Assembly: GCF_047730085.1 (NCBI RefSeq)
Contig: NZ_CP159830.1
Location: 1,674,001-1,738,000, forward strand
Reading direction: 5' to 3'
Source: Njordibacter sp937773555
Lineage (GTDB): Bacteria > Pseudomonadota > Gammaproteobacteria > Pseudomonadales > Balneatricaceae
DNA length: 64,000 nucleotides
Each line of letters opens with the position of its first letter. The stretch's first letter is position 1. Made by a program: the position numbers and the translations under genes. Below the pieces are notes generated by a model. That model saw nothing but the letters and a program-made list of their open reading frames with translations. It was not told the DNA's origin and searched no databases. Shown here piece after piece: positions 34,931 through 44,514 of this stretch.

Positions 34931-37899
34931 TAGCCTTTCACCCTTTCGTTAGTTGGATCAACAAAGTGGTTACTCACCACTTCTACTTCAACAGTTCTTC
35001 CTTTTACCGGGTAAGCGGCATAAATACGCTCACCAATACGGTCTTTACCACCTCGTAAAAAGCCAAGTGCGATAAAGTTGCCAAGTTCTGGGCTATACGT
35101 CATGGAACTTACCCAGCCTTGCTTATCTGCACCGGCAGTGGCGTTGGCATCTGTTACCAAAATAGAACCTGTAGAGATAGGTGTGCGTGGATCAACCGAC
35201 TTTAAACCTACCAATTGCGGGCGGTCTGGATGTACTAGGCCTTCCCGGTCTTTCAAGTTTTTACCTACAAACCACTTTTTCTTAGAAGCCATACCATCCA
35301 TGTGTACATCACCTAAGGTCACACGACCATCAAGCTCTGCGCCAGTAACGTGACCTTTCTCGATACGCAAAGCACCTAAAGTTTCAAGGCCGTAAGGCAC
35401 AATATCGTGAACCTGACCAGCATCAATAATGGCTTGCCATATATCCGTAGCGTGCTCTGATTCTGCATACACTTCGTAGGCCATTTCACCAGAAAAACTA
35501 ATTCGCAAGATGACCATCTTGGCGCCGTTATGTTCAGCATGAACCACACCCATAAATGGGAACGTTTCGTTACTAAAGTCTACGGATGGGAAAGCCGCCG
35601 TTAAAGTAGCACGGGCATCAGGACCAGCAACAGCCATGGCACCCCAACGTTCACTCACAGAACTCACACGGACTTTCAATTCTGGCCAATCAATTTCTAA
35701 ACACCGCTCTAAATAAGCCATAACTGGGCCAGCTTTGGCTGTAGTGGTTGTCATAAAGAACCGGTCTTCAGCAAAACGAGAGGTGGTACCATCATCATAA
35801 ACGATACCGTCTTCTCTTAGCATTACACCATAACGAGCCTTACCTACTTTAAGGGTGCTGAACATATTGATATAAACACGGTCAAGGAACTCAGCAGCAT
35901 CTGGACCCACAATTTCAATTTTACCTAGGGACGTTACATCACAAATACCCACTTTCTTGCGTACGTGTTCAGTTTCACGTTCGTATGCATCATCAATAGT
36001 CTCACCCGCTTGTGGGTAATACTGTGGACGCATATACATGCCGGCTTGAACAAATACAGCACCCGCTTTTTCATGCCACTCTTGCATTGGCGTGCGACGC
36101 ACAGGCTTAAAGTGTTTGCCAATTTCGCGACCACCAAAGCCACCCATGGATACTGGCGCAAGAGGTGCACGAAAACGTGTAGTACCGGCTTCGGCAATAC
36201 TGATACCGCGACACTGGGCCATAATGGCCAACGCGTTAACGTTAGACGTACGACCTTGATCGTTAGCCATGCCAAGTGTGGTGTAACGCTTAAGGTGCTC
36301 TACAGAAATAAAACCTTCTTGGTGAGACTGAACCACGTCTGCGGCCGTTACGTCGTGTTGAATATCAACCAGTTGCTTACCTTTAGCCGGCACGCTCCAA
36401 AGTGGCACGATATTTGTAGCACCATCACGGTCTTGTGGTGGTTGGGTTATTGGGCCAGCTTCTTCGCCAAGTTCGGCACAAGCCGCTTTAGCCGCATGTA
36501 GCGCCTGAGCAACACCCGCTAGCAACCCATTTTCGCCTTCAGCAGCACCTACAGAGTAGGTATCTGGCGCTTGGTCGCCAACCACAAAGGCAGCAATTTT
36601 CTTATCATAAAGTGGCGGCTTACCACCGTGTGCCGCCATTTGCACTTGCGGAGTCCAACCGCCAGAATGTGCAAGCACATCACAGGAAACACGACGACGA
36701 TTACTTACACTTTGGCCGTTAGCCGCAAGGTCTGCAATCTCAATGCTACGCACTGCTTGCCAGCCCTTGGCTTTGGTCACTACACTTTGGGTAAATAAGG
36801 TAATGCCGCGTGATTGACAACCATCTACCAAGGCTTGGCCTGGGTACTGACGGCTATCAACTACCGCAGAAACTTTAATACCAGCGTCGGCATAATCGAA
36901 CGCAGTTTGGTAAGCGCTATCATTATTGGTAAATACTGCCAACATCTTACCCGTGGCCGTACCATAGTGATTAAGCATACGACGTGCGCCAGAAGCAAGC
37001 ATGACATTAGGCTTGTCGTTGTTACCAAATACTAATGGGCGCTCAATGGCACCCGCCGCAATGATAATTTTCTTGGCTTGAACCTTGTGGTAGTTTTGGC
37101 GTACTTTGCCATCTACGCTTTCATGGGCAGCAAGCATATTGCCATCAAACCTGCCCCAACATACCGTTCGCGTTAAAACTTTAACGTTAGAAGCCGCTTT
37201 TAGAGCCGCAACAGTGTCAGCACGCCATTGTTCTAAATCAGTATTGGCTTCGCTGTTAGCTTCGTTAAGTAACTGACCGCCAAGGTCGTTATGCTCATCA
37301 AACAGCACTACACGCAAACCACTTTGAGCTGCACTTAAAGCAGCAGACAAGCCAGCAGAGCCACCGCCTACTACGGCAACGTCACAGAAAGATTGAACCC
37401 GATCATAGATATCTGGATCAGCAACTTTAGGCGGTACGCCCATACCTGCAGCAGCACGTATAGAAGGCTCGTAAAACTTATACCAAAGGGCAGCTGGCCA
37501 CATAAAGGTTTTGTAATAGAAACCTGCCGAAAATAATGAGCCTGGCAAAATCGCACCAGCTAGCCCGTTCACAGACATCAAGTCAAACTTTGGTGATGGG
37601 AAGCAATTTTGAGAAAACACTTCCAAACCCTTAGTAATAGGCTCCATTGTTGCCCTAGCATTAGGGTCGGCTTTACCGCCTGCGCCAATGGTAACTAATG
37701 CGCCCGTTTCTTCTGGGCCACTTGAAGTCACACCGCGCGGGCGGTGATATTTAAAACTCCGCCCAACTACTTCAACACCATTGGCCAACAAGGCCGAAGC
37801 CACTGTATCACCAGCACGTGCAAGCATGGGTTTACCATCAAAGGTAAAGTTAAGTGTGGCATCGCCTAAACGGCCTTCGCCATGTCTAAATCCGCTCAT
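34930..37899 (-). CDS. soxA: Sarcosine oxidase alpha subunit
   Basis: Large subunit (989 residues) carrying NAD and folate sites. N-terminal 2Fe-2S-like fold domain without cysteines (FTFDGKPMLARAGDTVASALLANG), a dinucleotide fold VAVVGGGSAGLSAAL near residue 175, and a C-terminal aminomethyltransferase (GCV_T) domain from about residue 600 that transfers the methyl carbon to tetrahydrofolate. It overlaps soxD by four bases (ATGA). The enzyme turns sarcosine into glycine, 5,10-methylene-THF (or formaldehyde) and H2O2. Confidence 0.96.
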   Translation of the reverse strand: MSGFRHGEGRLGDATLNFTFDGKPMLARAGDTVASALLANGVEVVGRSFKYHRPRGVTSSGPEETGALVTIGAGGKADPNARATMEPITKGLEVFSQNCFPSPKFDLMSVNGLAGAILPGSLFSAGFYYKTFMWPAALWYKFYEPSIRAAAGMGVPPKVADPDIYDRVQSFCDVAVVGGGSAGLSAALSAAQSGLRVVLFDEHNDLGGQLLNEANSEANTDLEQWRADTVAALKAASNVKVLTRTVCWGRFDGNMLAAHESVDGKVRQNYHKVQAKKIIIAAGAIERPLVFGNNDKPNVMLASGARRMLNHYGTATGKMLAVFTNNDSAYQTAFDYADAGIKVSAVVDSRQYPGQALVDGCQSRGITLFTQSVVTKAKGWQAVRSIEIADLAANGQSVSNRRRVSCDVLAHSGGWTPQVQMAAHGGKPPLYDKKIAAFVVGDQAPDTYSVGAAEGENGLLAGVAQALHAAKAACAELGEEAGPITQPPQDRDGATNIVPLWSVPAKGKQLVDIQHDVTAADVVQSHQEGFISVEHLKRYTTLGMANDQGRTSNVNALAIMAQCRGISIAEAGTTRFRAPLAPVSMGGFGGREIGKHFKPVRRTPMQEWHEKAGAVFVQAGMYMRPQYYPQAGETIDDAYERETEHVRKKVGICDVTSLGKIEIVGPDAAEFLDRVYINMFSTLKVGKARYGVMLREDGIVYDDGTTSRFAEDRFFMTTTTAKAGPVMAYLERCLEIDWPELKVRVSSVSERWGAMAVAGPDARATLTAAFPSVDFSNETFPFMGVVHAEHNGAKMVILRISFSGEMAYEVYAESEHATDIWQAIIDAGQVHDIVPYGLETLGALRIEKGHVTGAELDGRVTLGDVHMDGMASKKKWFVGKNLKDREGLVHPDRPQLVGLKSVDPRTPISTGSILVTDANATAGADKQGWVSSMTYSPELGNFIALGFLRGGKDRIGERIYAAYPVKGRTVEVEVVSNHFVDPTNERVKG

Positions 37900-38168
37900 G
37901 ATTCAGCCTCCGGATGTTCATGGGGCAAACCCACCCAAGAAATGTCATGCGTAAACGTGTTGCGCTGAACTTTTAACCACGCTCTGCAACCAAACGCATG
38001 ATGCCAATATTCAATGTGCTCACCAGCGGGATTATCACGCTCGTAAACAAACTTATTCCACTCCTCCATAGGAGCGTCGTTGTCTGGGGCAGTGCGAGTG
38101 GCGTCTTCACCGTAAGTAAATTCACTATGTTCCCGTTCGCCACAGTAGGGGCAATTAATTCTCATCAT
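37896..38168 (-). CDS. soxD: Sarcosine oxidase delta subunit
   Basis: Zinc-binding subunit of 90 residues. Ligand candidates are Cys6 and Cys9 (NCPYCGERE) with a histidine and Cys further on (HHAFGCRAWL). The highly conserved WNKFVYERDNPAGEHIEYWHHAFGC pattern fixes the identity. Starts two bases after soxB; overlaps soxA. Confidence 0.96.
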   Translation of the reverse strand: MMRINCPYCGEREHSEFTYGEDATRTAPDNDAPMEEWNKFVYERDNPAGEHIEYWHHAFGCRAWLKVQRNTFTHDISWVGLPHEHPEAES

Positions 38169-38170
38169 AA

Positions 38171-39457
38171 TTAGTGCGCCTTCGGATATGGACCCATACC
38201 CTTTTCGTCAATCGTGTAGCCTTTGGCAAAACGATCGAGGGTATAAGCTTTGTTAAGTTCGTGGGCTTCGTCATTGGCAATAGTATGCGCAAAACAATAA
38301 CCCGAAGCAGGTGTAGCCTTAAAGCCACCGTAACACCACCCCGTATTGAGGTATAAACCATCAATTGGGCCAACGTCGATAATAGGCGATCCATCCATAG
38401 ACATATCCATAACCCCACCCCAGTTACGCAGTAACTTAAGGCGAGACAGGCACGGCATCATGGTTAAACCACCAGCAATTACGTCTTCAAACACAGGCAA
38501 ATTACCGCGCTGAGCGTAAGTGTTATAGCCATCAATGTCGCCACCGAAGACAACACCACCTTTGTCCGATTGAGACACATAAAAGTGGCCGGCACCAAAG
38601 GTGACAACACCATTAATTAAGGGCTTATATGGCTCGGTAACAAAGGCCTGGAGTACATGGCTCTCGATCGGCAAGCGAATACCTAACTTTTGCGCTAAAC
38701 GGCTAGAACTGCCGGCAACGGCCATGCCTACTTTGTCTGCATGAATGTCACCACGGTTGGTTTTAACACCAATAATACGCTCACCCTGCTTAATAAAATC
38801 AATCACTTCACAGTTTTGAATAATATCTACACCCAACTGATCCGCGGCACGAGCATAGCCCCAAGCCACAGCATCATGGCGAGCATTGCCCGCGTCTGGC
38901 TGCAAAATACCACCCCATACAGGGAAGCGAGTATCTGCACTGCCATCAATAATAGGTTCGCGTTCTAGTACTTCGTCGCGGCTGAGCAATTCAGCTTGAA
39001 TACCGTTTAAACGCATGGTGTTAGCTCGGCGAGCAAACGTATCGTATTGTGACTTGGTATGAGCAATGTTCATAACACCACGCGGCGAGAACATCACGTT
39101 ATAGTTTAAGTCTTGTGCCATATCACGCCACAAGTTCATGCCATGCTCGTAAAATGGTGAGTTGCCATCTAACAAGTAGTTAGAACGAACAATAGTGGTG
39201 TTGCGACCCACGTTACCACCACCTATCCAGCCCTTCTCAAGGATAGCAACGTTAGTAATACCGTGATTTTTTGCCAAATAATATGCTGTAGCAAGACCGT
39301 GGCCACCACCTCCAATAATAATGACGTCGTAATTGGATTTTGGCTCTGGGTCGCGCCAAGCTCGCTGCCAATTTTTATGGCCTCGTAGAGCGTTCCAAGC
39401 GATGTTTAGGGCATTATATTGGCCCATGTGTGCCTCCGCTATTATTGTTGTAGCCAA
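38171..39457 (-). CDS. soxB: Sarcosine oxidase beta subunit
   Basis: Flavin-containing subunit of 428 residues with the amine oxidation site. FAD fold IIGGGGHGLATAYYLAKNHG near residue 47, GWIGGGNVGRNTTIVRSNYL and the FMN-linked histidine region GNARHDAVAWGYARAA. It opens the operon soxB-soxD-soxA-soxG. Start ATG at 39457 after GGAGGC. No regulator (GbdR- or SouR-type) lies within the window. Confidence 0.96.
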   Translation of the reverse strand: MATTIIAEAHMGQYNALNIAWNALRGHKNWQRAWRDPEPKSNYDVIIIGGGGHGLATAYYLAKNHGITNVAILEKGWIGGGNVGRNTTIVRSNYLLDGNSPFYEHGMNLWRDMAQDLNYNVMFSPRGVMNIAHTKSQYDTFARRANTMRLNGIQAELLSRDEVLEREPIIDGSADTRFPVWGGILQPDAGNARHDAVAWGYARAADQLGVDIIQNCEVIDFIKQGERIIGVKTNRGDIHADKVGMAVAGSSSRLAQKLGIRLPIESHVLQAFVTEPYKPLINGVVTFGAGHFYVSQSDKGGVVFGGDIDGYNTYAQRGNLPVFEDVIAGGLTMMPCLSRLKLLRNWGGVMDMSMDGSPIIDVGPIDGLYLNTGWCYGGFKATPASGYCFAHTIANDEAHELNKAYTLDRFAKGYTIDEKGMGPYPKAH

Positions 39458-39839
39458 AGGTGGCTGGTTTGCGAAATTTTAAAGCATCTCCACACAAAAT
39501 GGGACCTTTATCTAGTGTTGAAAAAATAAAATAATTGGCCTAAGGGGTAGAAGGATAAATCGACACCTTGTGTCGGTTTTGAGCATAAAGCGACAAAAAA
39601 CAGGATATATTCGACTTATATGCGATTTAGACCCACTTTTAAGTCTAATTTTGAATAGAACGTTAGTCTAAAGCTAACCTTCCACGGCTTGATAATTAAC
39701 CGGTTTTTTTACTGTAATTTAGTGCCAGTTTAACTGGTTTTATATTCATTATCATACAAACTACTATCACTTGGGCAACACATCCTTTGATCCTTAGCCT
39801 TTAAAGCGACACCTCCGCCGTGCCACTTTAAAGCGGCTG
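39458..39839. promoter_or_regulatory. Upstream region of the sox operon with dyad and repeats
   Basis: No gene. CGACAC-CTT-GTGTCG (39561-39575) is a perfect 6-bp dyad 104 bases before soxB. The word AAAGCGAC occurs at 39587-39594 and 39803-39810, with a near copy AAAGCGGC at 39830-39837. The latter two flank a GC-rich segment just past the OmpA gene and may form a terminator-like structure. The dyad is the best operator candidate. Confidence 0.5.
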
Positions 39840-40709
39840 TTAATTTTTTAAGTGACGGGTTTTAATGGCGACATGAACACGACGACTCTTAGTGAGGTCT
39901 TCACCCTGATTATTGACTACAGGAGATGTTTCTCCTTTGGCAAACATTGATGTTACCTTAAGCTTTAAACCGTTTAAGTAGCTAGCCACACTGCGCATAC
40001 GCTGTTCAGACAAGGTCATGTTATAGGCTTCACCACCACGAGTATCTGCATGGCCAATCACCTGCACTGATATAACACTCTGCGCCAAACCAGTCGCCAT
40101 AACTAGTTGTTTTAAGCTACCCGTGGCATGGTCTGACAATATTGCACTGGCGGTATCAAATAATACCGTTGCTTGATAATTATTGAACCTGTATTCAACT
40201 TGCGGGGTTACCATTGCTTCTACTTTTTGCGTTACTGGCTTTAGCTCTGCCGCTTGAGTGATAGTAGTTTTAGGCTGTTTTATAATAGGCGTTTGCGCCA
40301 CCACAGCTTGTTTTATCTCTTTTTTGGTCTCTTTTTTTACCTTGCTTTTAAGGACCGGGGGCACAATTTTTATAAGGATTGGTTTCGGTAATATTACGTT
40401 TTTAGGCGCTATTATGGGCTCTGGTTCAGTTTCAAACACTATTGCATCGGCTTGCTGACCCACTTTAACTAAGGCTATTTTAGCCTCTTGATTCACTTTT
40501 TTCTTAGCTACTTTTTCAGAGTTGATCACTTGAGTAAGGGCAGCCAACACCCCGTGTTTGTAGTGAATCGTTCTAATGGGGTTACCCTTTCCATCGACCA
40601 CAACAGACCCATTAGTTGTAGTCCATACTTCACTGTTACTGCTGGCCATAGCTGGCACTGATATAATAATCAGGGTAATTGCTATGGCACATTTCGATCG
40701 GGTGTTCAT
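39840..40709 (-). CDS. OmpA-domain outer-membrane/periplasmic protein
   Basis: Exported protein of 289 residues. The ATG at 40709 follows AAGAGA and begins a signal peptide (MNTRSKCAIAITLIIISVPAMA). The middle (60-165) is low-complexity, lysine/proline/valine-rich (TKKEIKQAVVAQTPIIKQPK). Residues about 178-285 form an OmpA-like peptidoglycan-binding domain (VLFDTASAILSDHA; VIGHADTRGGEAYNMTLSEQRMRSVASYL; DLTKSRRVHVAI). It probably anchors to the cell wall. It ends the gene run led by the kinase/regulator pair. Confidence 0.88.
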   Translation of the reverse strand: MNTRSKCAIAITLIIISVPAMASSNSEVWTTTNGSVVVDGKGNPIRTIHYKHGVLAALTQVINSEKVAKKKVNQEAKIALVKVGQQADAIVFETEPEPIIAPKNVILPKPILIKIVPPVLKSKVKKETKKEIKQAVVAQTPIIKQPKTTITQAAELKPVTQKVEAMVTPQVEYRFNNYQATVLFDTASAILSDHATGSLKQLVMATGLAQSVISVQVIGHADTRGGEAYNMTLSEQRMRSVASYLNGLKLKVTSMFAKGETSPVVNNQGEDLTKSRRVHVAIKTRHLKN

Positions 40710-40735
40710 GTTAAAAGTTCTCTTAGGATAGATGC

Positions 40736-41251
40736 TCAATTGGATGCCCTTTTTATGTTTGAGGATTTTTTTTCAAGGCAGCTTGTGGGTTGGTTTATGG
40801 CTAAAAAGCATCGGCGTAACACTTCCTCTGCAATGACCTCTATGCCTGCTCGCAAAACCGCATCCCTAAAATTAAAACGTTGTATGATTTTGATAAGAAT
40901 TTCAGCAGATAATTGGCTGTTCTGACGACTCAAAACCAGCAGCGATATAATAACGTTGCTTACATAGTAAAAAATGACTCGGGGCGATATACCCTCATCG
41001 CCCACTAAAGCCAAATAACGCGCTGCCATTTGTTCAAATACAAAGGTATAGGACGATTCACCTTGGCACACATCTTTAACAACAATGGATAGCATCTCAA
41101 CAGTGGGAGGTTGTTCTGGCACCATGTAGTTAACCTCTGAGTAAACCACCTTGTGGCTTAACAGATACGCCTTTAGGGCAGTTGTTGCTGAGGTGACTCG
41201 GTCCTCTTGGTAATCAACACAGCGGCTTTCAAATGTATCAATAGCTTGCAC
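40736..41251 (-). CDS. Unknown protein in the two-component gene run
   Basis: 171-residue protein, predicted cytosolic with one moderately hydrophobic segment (VIFYYVSNVIISLLVLS). GTG start at 41251 behind GGGGGA, overlapping the previous gene by 14 bases; it ends 27 bases before the OmpA-domain gene. Charged N-terminus and a C-terminal basic end (EKKSSNIKRASN). I do not recognise it. Contiguity with the kinase, regulator and OmpA genes suggests a shared transcript. Confidence 0.6.
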   Translation of the reverse strand: MQAIDTFESRCVDYQEDRVTSATTALKAYLLSHKVVYSEVNYMVPEQPPTVEMLSIVVKDVCQGESSYTFVFEQMAARYLALVGDEGISPRVIFYYVSNVIISLLVLSRQNSQLSAEILIKIIQRFNFRDAVLRAGIEVIAEEVLRRCFLAINQPTSCLEKKSSNIKRASN

Positions 41252-41537
41252 GAGAAATCCCCCTGTTAGCCGCTACATGGTCATACTTATGGCCAACCGT
41301 AAGCACAGTTGCTCCATCTGCATCGATAAGGTAGGTGCTACGCAGAGATTGAAGGTGCTGTTGCACATGACGCATATCTTTCATCAGTCGTTTAAGGCCT
41401 CGCCGCGTTAAACTGGTGTAATGTTTGCCCTCACCAATGTCACAGCTATCTCCGTATAACATCAGTAATTCTACTTGCAGGTGTTCCACAGAACTTATTT
41501 GTTGCGAAATATTGGGCTGAAGTAAATTAAGGTCCAT
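41238..41537 (-). CDS. Small unknown protein in the two-component gene run
   Basis: 99 residues from the ATG at 41537, which follows AAGGAGC at good spacing; an earlier in-frame start adds a hydrophobic leader without a ribosome site. It is helical and leucine/glutamine-rich (QQISSVEHLQVELLMLYG; RRGLKRLMKDMRHVQQHLQSL). No recognised domain. Lies 139 bases after the kinase and overlaps the next unknown gene. Confidence 0.6.
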   Translation of the reverse strand: MDLNLLQPNISQQISSVEHLQVELLMLYGDSCDIGEGKHYTSLTRRGLKRLMKDMRHVQQHLQSLRSTYLIDADGATVLTVGHKYDHVAANRGISRASY

Positions 41538-41676
41538 GGTCTTGCTCCTTGTTGTTAGTATTGGTATGACAACCATTAAACAACTTAACAATGAGGAACT
41601 ATGGAAGACTTCCTGAAGATGTAAGGAATAAGTCTGAAGAAATGATGAAGATCAAAGTAGAATTAAGGAACAGCGA

Positions 41677-43776
41677 TTAGATAAGGCTTGCTGGCAGCCT
41701 TATGGAAAAACGAACACCCAAGCCATCGGGCAGGTTAGCTACTTGCGCTGCGCCTTTATGGAACTGAGCAATGGTTTGCACTACATAAAGCCCAAGCCCA
41801 AAGTGTCCAACGCCACCCGCAGAGGCTTGTGTGCGTGAGGTTACCATTGATTGGAATAGCTGATCTGCATCATCTAGGTTAATTGGTTCGCCTTGATTTT
41901 CAACGTCTATAAACCAGTCAAATTTATCTGCAGTTAAGCGAACAATAATAGGGGTATCCTGGCGATGAAAATCCTTGGCATTATCAAGTAACTTATCCAA
42001 TGCCTGCTCTAAACGATAGTCTACCGCCATCACTACCGCCGCCTTTTTAGTGCCCACGTATTCAATCACCACATCCTGCCCTGCCATCTGGTGTTGATGC
42101 TGACAATACAAGGTAAGAAAGTGATTAACGTCTAGGGGTTCTAGTTCGTCATTGGTTAATGCTTGCTCAAGATTGGCAGCGGAAGACAGCTTAGACAAGA
42201 TGGACTCTATTTTGTGTAGGCCACGTTTAGCAATATCAATGTAGCCTTCAATTTCTTCATCAAGGGGGTAATCAGATATATTCTCAAGCGACGTAGAGAT
42301 GGCATTCAACGGGTTTTTAATCTCATGGCTTAAAGTGCGTGGCATGGTGGACATAAAAGATTGTTGTTCGTGAAGTTTAGAGACCACGTCAGAAAAACTG
42401 CGGGCTAAATCACCTATAGAATCATCTCGGTCTACCTGGCCCACAATTCTACTTACCACTAAGCGCCCTTCATCATTGACCATATTGGCTGTTTCTATGC
42501 GCAATTTACGCACACGATAAGCCAAGCGCCAAAACAAAAAGAAAATAATAGAGAAAATAAGCAGAATGCCAGCGACACTAAACAGCACAATATTCTGCAA
42601 AGATTTAAGTTGTAATTTTAATATTTGATCAGTGGATTGCTTAACCAACACGATACCTATTACCGAGCCGTCATCTGATAACACCGGCGCCGCTGTGGCT
42701 AAAAACCCACCGCCTCCCAAGGAAGACCATCGAGCCTGGGCTAATTCACCACGCTGAGCAAAAAGTAACAGCTCTTCTTGGGTTTCCAATTCGTCACCAT
42801 TATTGCCCATGCTCAGTTGCAACAGCACTATCATTGCTTCATCTAACAGGCCAACAATGTCATCCCACACTGTGGTTTGAAGCAATTGTGCATACTGGCG
42901 GGGTTTATTCTGTGTCTGGGCTCGCAACTGAAAATTTACATCGTATAAGGCTATATAACTAACCGATTTAGCTAACTGTTCAAGTAACCGATTAGCAGCC
43001 GATGAGCTGGTATTTAGGCTGTGAAACCCTTTCGAGGAACCCATAGAAGAAATACCACTTTTAGTAGTACCATTGTACACAGAGAAACGCAGCTCCTGCT
43101 TCTGGCTTAGGCTAGCTTTGGCTATTTCAATCTCAACCGCATAGCCTTCAAGTGTAGGCATCATCACCGCACTTATGGGCGCTGCTTGGAAGCGATCCAT
43201 CGTGTCACGGCGCCAATTGGCACCTACCCTAAAAATAGCCACAAACCCACCTTGTTGCGGCACTAATACAACACGTTCAATATCGCCACGCTGATTAACC
43301 CATTCCAACCTAACGTGGTCTCTGGAGTCAAAGTCATTCATCACGCCTGTGTCAAAATCAGGGTCTATATCTCTTACGTCAATAAGCCCATAAAGGCTGC
43401 CGTTACGCTCACCTATTGCCACAGAAAAACCAAACCCATTATAAAATTTTCGCTGCGGAAAAGATGCCTTTCGATAACTTTGATCTTGCCAATCCTGCTG
43501 AGAACCGTCAACGGTTATTGGGGTGGCTAGGTAGGTTTTAGGTAGCGGTGCGCCTGCGGCTAGAGACAAGCTAAGGCTTTTCTTTTTATTGTAAAAAGTA
43601 TTTGCAACAGATCGGCCAAACTGTTCTTGAGAGATCAATTGCCCTGAGTCTAAAAACTGCTTCGCTTCACTGATAAACTGATAGCCAAGCCAAGGCACGG
43701 CACCCATTACCACCAATAAGCTAACCACTTGTATGGAGAATTTAAAACTACGTTTACGCCTGCGTAATTCAGCCAC
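41677..43776 (-). CDS. Membrane histidine kinase, dedicated-sortase-system type
   Basis: Sensor kinase of 699 residues. One helix near the N-terminus (FSIQVVSLLVVMGAVPWLGYQF), a large extracytoplasmic region with an SLYGLIDVRDID pattern, a second helix (IVLFSVAGILLIFSIIFFLFW), HAMP, HisKA with the phosphate-accepting His in TLSHEIKNPLNAIS, and an HATPase_c end (LDNAKDFH; GVGHFGLGLYVVQTIA). The layout resembles the marine 'proteobacterial dedicated sortase system' kinase family (TIGR03785). GTG start with GGAAGG. No sortase is seen here. The response regulator lies just upstream. Confidence 0.85.
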   Translation of the reverse strand: MAELRRRKRSFKFSIQVVSLLVVMGAVPWLGYQFISEAKQFLDSGQLISQEQFGRSVANTFYNKKKSLSLSLAAGAPLPKTYLATPITVDGSQQDWQDQSYRKASFPQRKFYNGFGFSVAIGERNGSLYGLIDVRDIDPDFDTGVMNDFDSRDHVRLEWVNQRGDIERVVLVPQQGGFVAIFRVGANWRRDTMDRFQAAPISAVMMPTLEGYAVEIEIAKASLSQKQELRFSVYNGTTKSGISSMGSSKGFHSLNTSSSAANRLLEQLAKSVSYIALYDVNFQLRAQTQNKPRQYAQLLQTTVWDDIVGLLDEAMIVLLQLSMGNNGDELETQEELLLFAQRGELAQARWSSLGGGGFLATAAPVLSDDGSVIGIVLVKQSTDQILKLQLKSLQNIVLFSVAGILLIFSIIFFLFWRLAYRVRKLRIETANMVNDEGRLVVSRIVGQVDRDDSIGDLARSFSDVVSKLHEQQSFMSTMPRTLSHEIKNPLNAISTSLENISDYPLDEEIEGYIDIAKRGLHKIESILSKLSSAANLEQALTNDELEPLDVNHFLTLYCQHQHQMAGQDVVIEYVGTKKAAVVMAVDYRLEQALDKLLDNAKDFHRQDTPIIVRLTADKFDWFIDVENQGEPINLDDADQLFQSMVTSRTQASAGGVGHFGLGLYVVQTIAQFHKGAAQVANLPDGLGVRFSIRLPASLI

Positions 43777-43779
43777 TAA

Positions 43780-44499
43780 TTACACCTTCCACCGGTATCC
43801 AAGGCCATACTCAGAACCAATACCATTAAAATGAGGTGCTGACACTTTAATCTTTCTTTTTAGGTTTTTAATATGAGCGCTAATGGTATTCTTCTCAATC
43901 ACAGTTGAGTGAGTGACTTTAGCAAACTGATCGTAGGTAATCACATTACCCGGGTGCAATACTAAAGCATGCAACATGTTGAACTCTGTCACCGTAAGGT
44001 TCAGCACGGGTACACCCGCCCATGCTACATGTCGAGACAGCGTATTTAGTACTAAATCACCCCGAACCAATTCCGTATGAGCATTATTAGATGGCCTTGA
44101 TTGGTTATGCGCCAGCATCATTAACGTTGCTACCTTGGCAGCTAAAAACTCCATACTAATGGGCTTCGACTGGTAGTCCCATGCCCCTATTTTTAGGCCC
44201 CATACTTTATCAAACTCACCATCACGATCTGTTAAAAACAATACAGGTAGCCCTTCATGGAAGCGCACAGCCTCACTATAAAGTTCAAAGCCACCATCAT
44301 AATCACTACCTAAAATAATGTCTAAAATAAGTAGGTCTGGCCTATGGCGGCTTAAGTGATCCAGTGCTTCAGCCTTGGTAGCAAAAGCATGTACCGTGTA
44401 TAAACGGCGGGTAAGCAAATTTTCATAGTTAGACCGTTGATCATCATCATCTTCAACAATGACTATACTGCCATTTTTAAGCGTTCCATTTTTGCTCAT
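43780..44499 (-). CDS. OmpR-type response regulator of the same system
   Basis: 239 residues from the ATG at 44499 (GGAGTG site). Receiver domain: VEDDDD near residue 15, phosphorylated Asp in LLILDIILG, Lys in QSKPIS. Winged-helix DNA-binding domain from about 140 (NLTVTEFNMLHALVLHPGNVITYDQFAKV; YGLGYRWKV). It resembles the RR of the dedicated-sortase family (TIGR03787). It ends three bases before the kinase start, so the two are translationally linked. Confidence 0.87.
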   Translation of the reverse strand: MSKNGTLKNGSIVIVEDDDDQRSNYENLLTRRLYTVHAFATKAEALDHLSRHRPDLLILDIILGSDYDGGFELYSEAVRFHEGLPVLFLTDRDGEFDKVWGLKIGAWDYQSKPISMEFLAAKVATLMMLAHNQSRPSNNAHTELVRGDLVLNTLSRHVAWAGVPVLNLTVTEFNMLHALVLHPGNVITYDQFAKVTHSTVIEKNTISAHIKNLKRKIKVSAPHFNGIGSEYGLGYRWKV

Positions 44500-44514
44500 A
44501 CCCACTCCGTGTCA

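Noticed and set aside
35965..36501. 178-residue open frame opposite soxA
   Set aside because: Lies wholly within the well-supported soxA gene on the other strand and has no domain or ribosome site; codon shadow.
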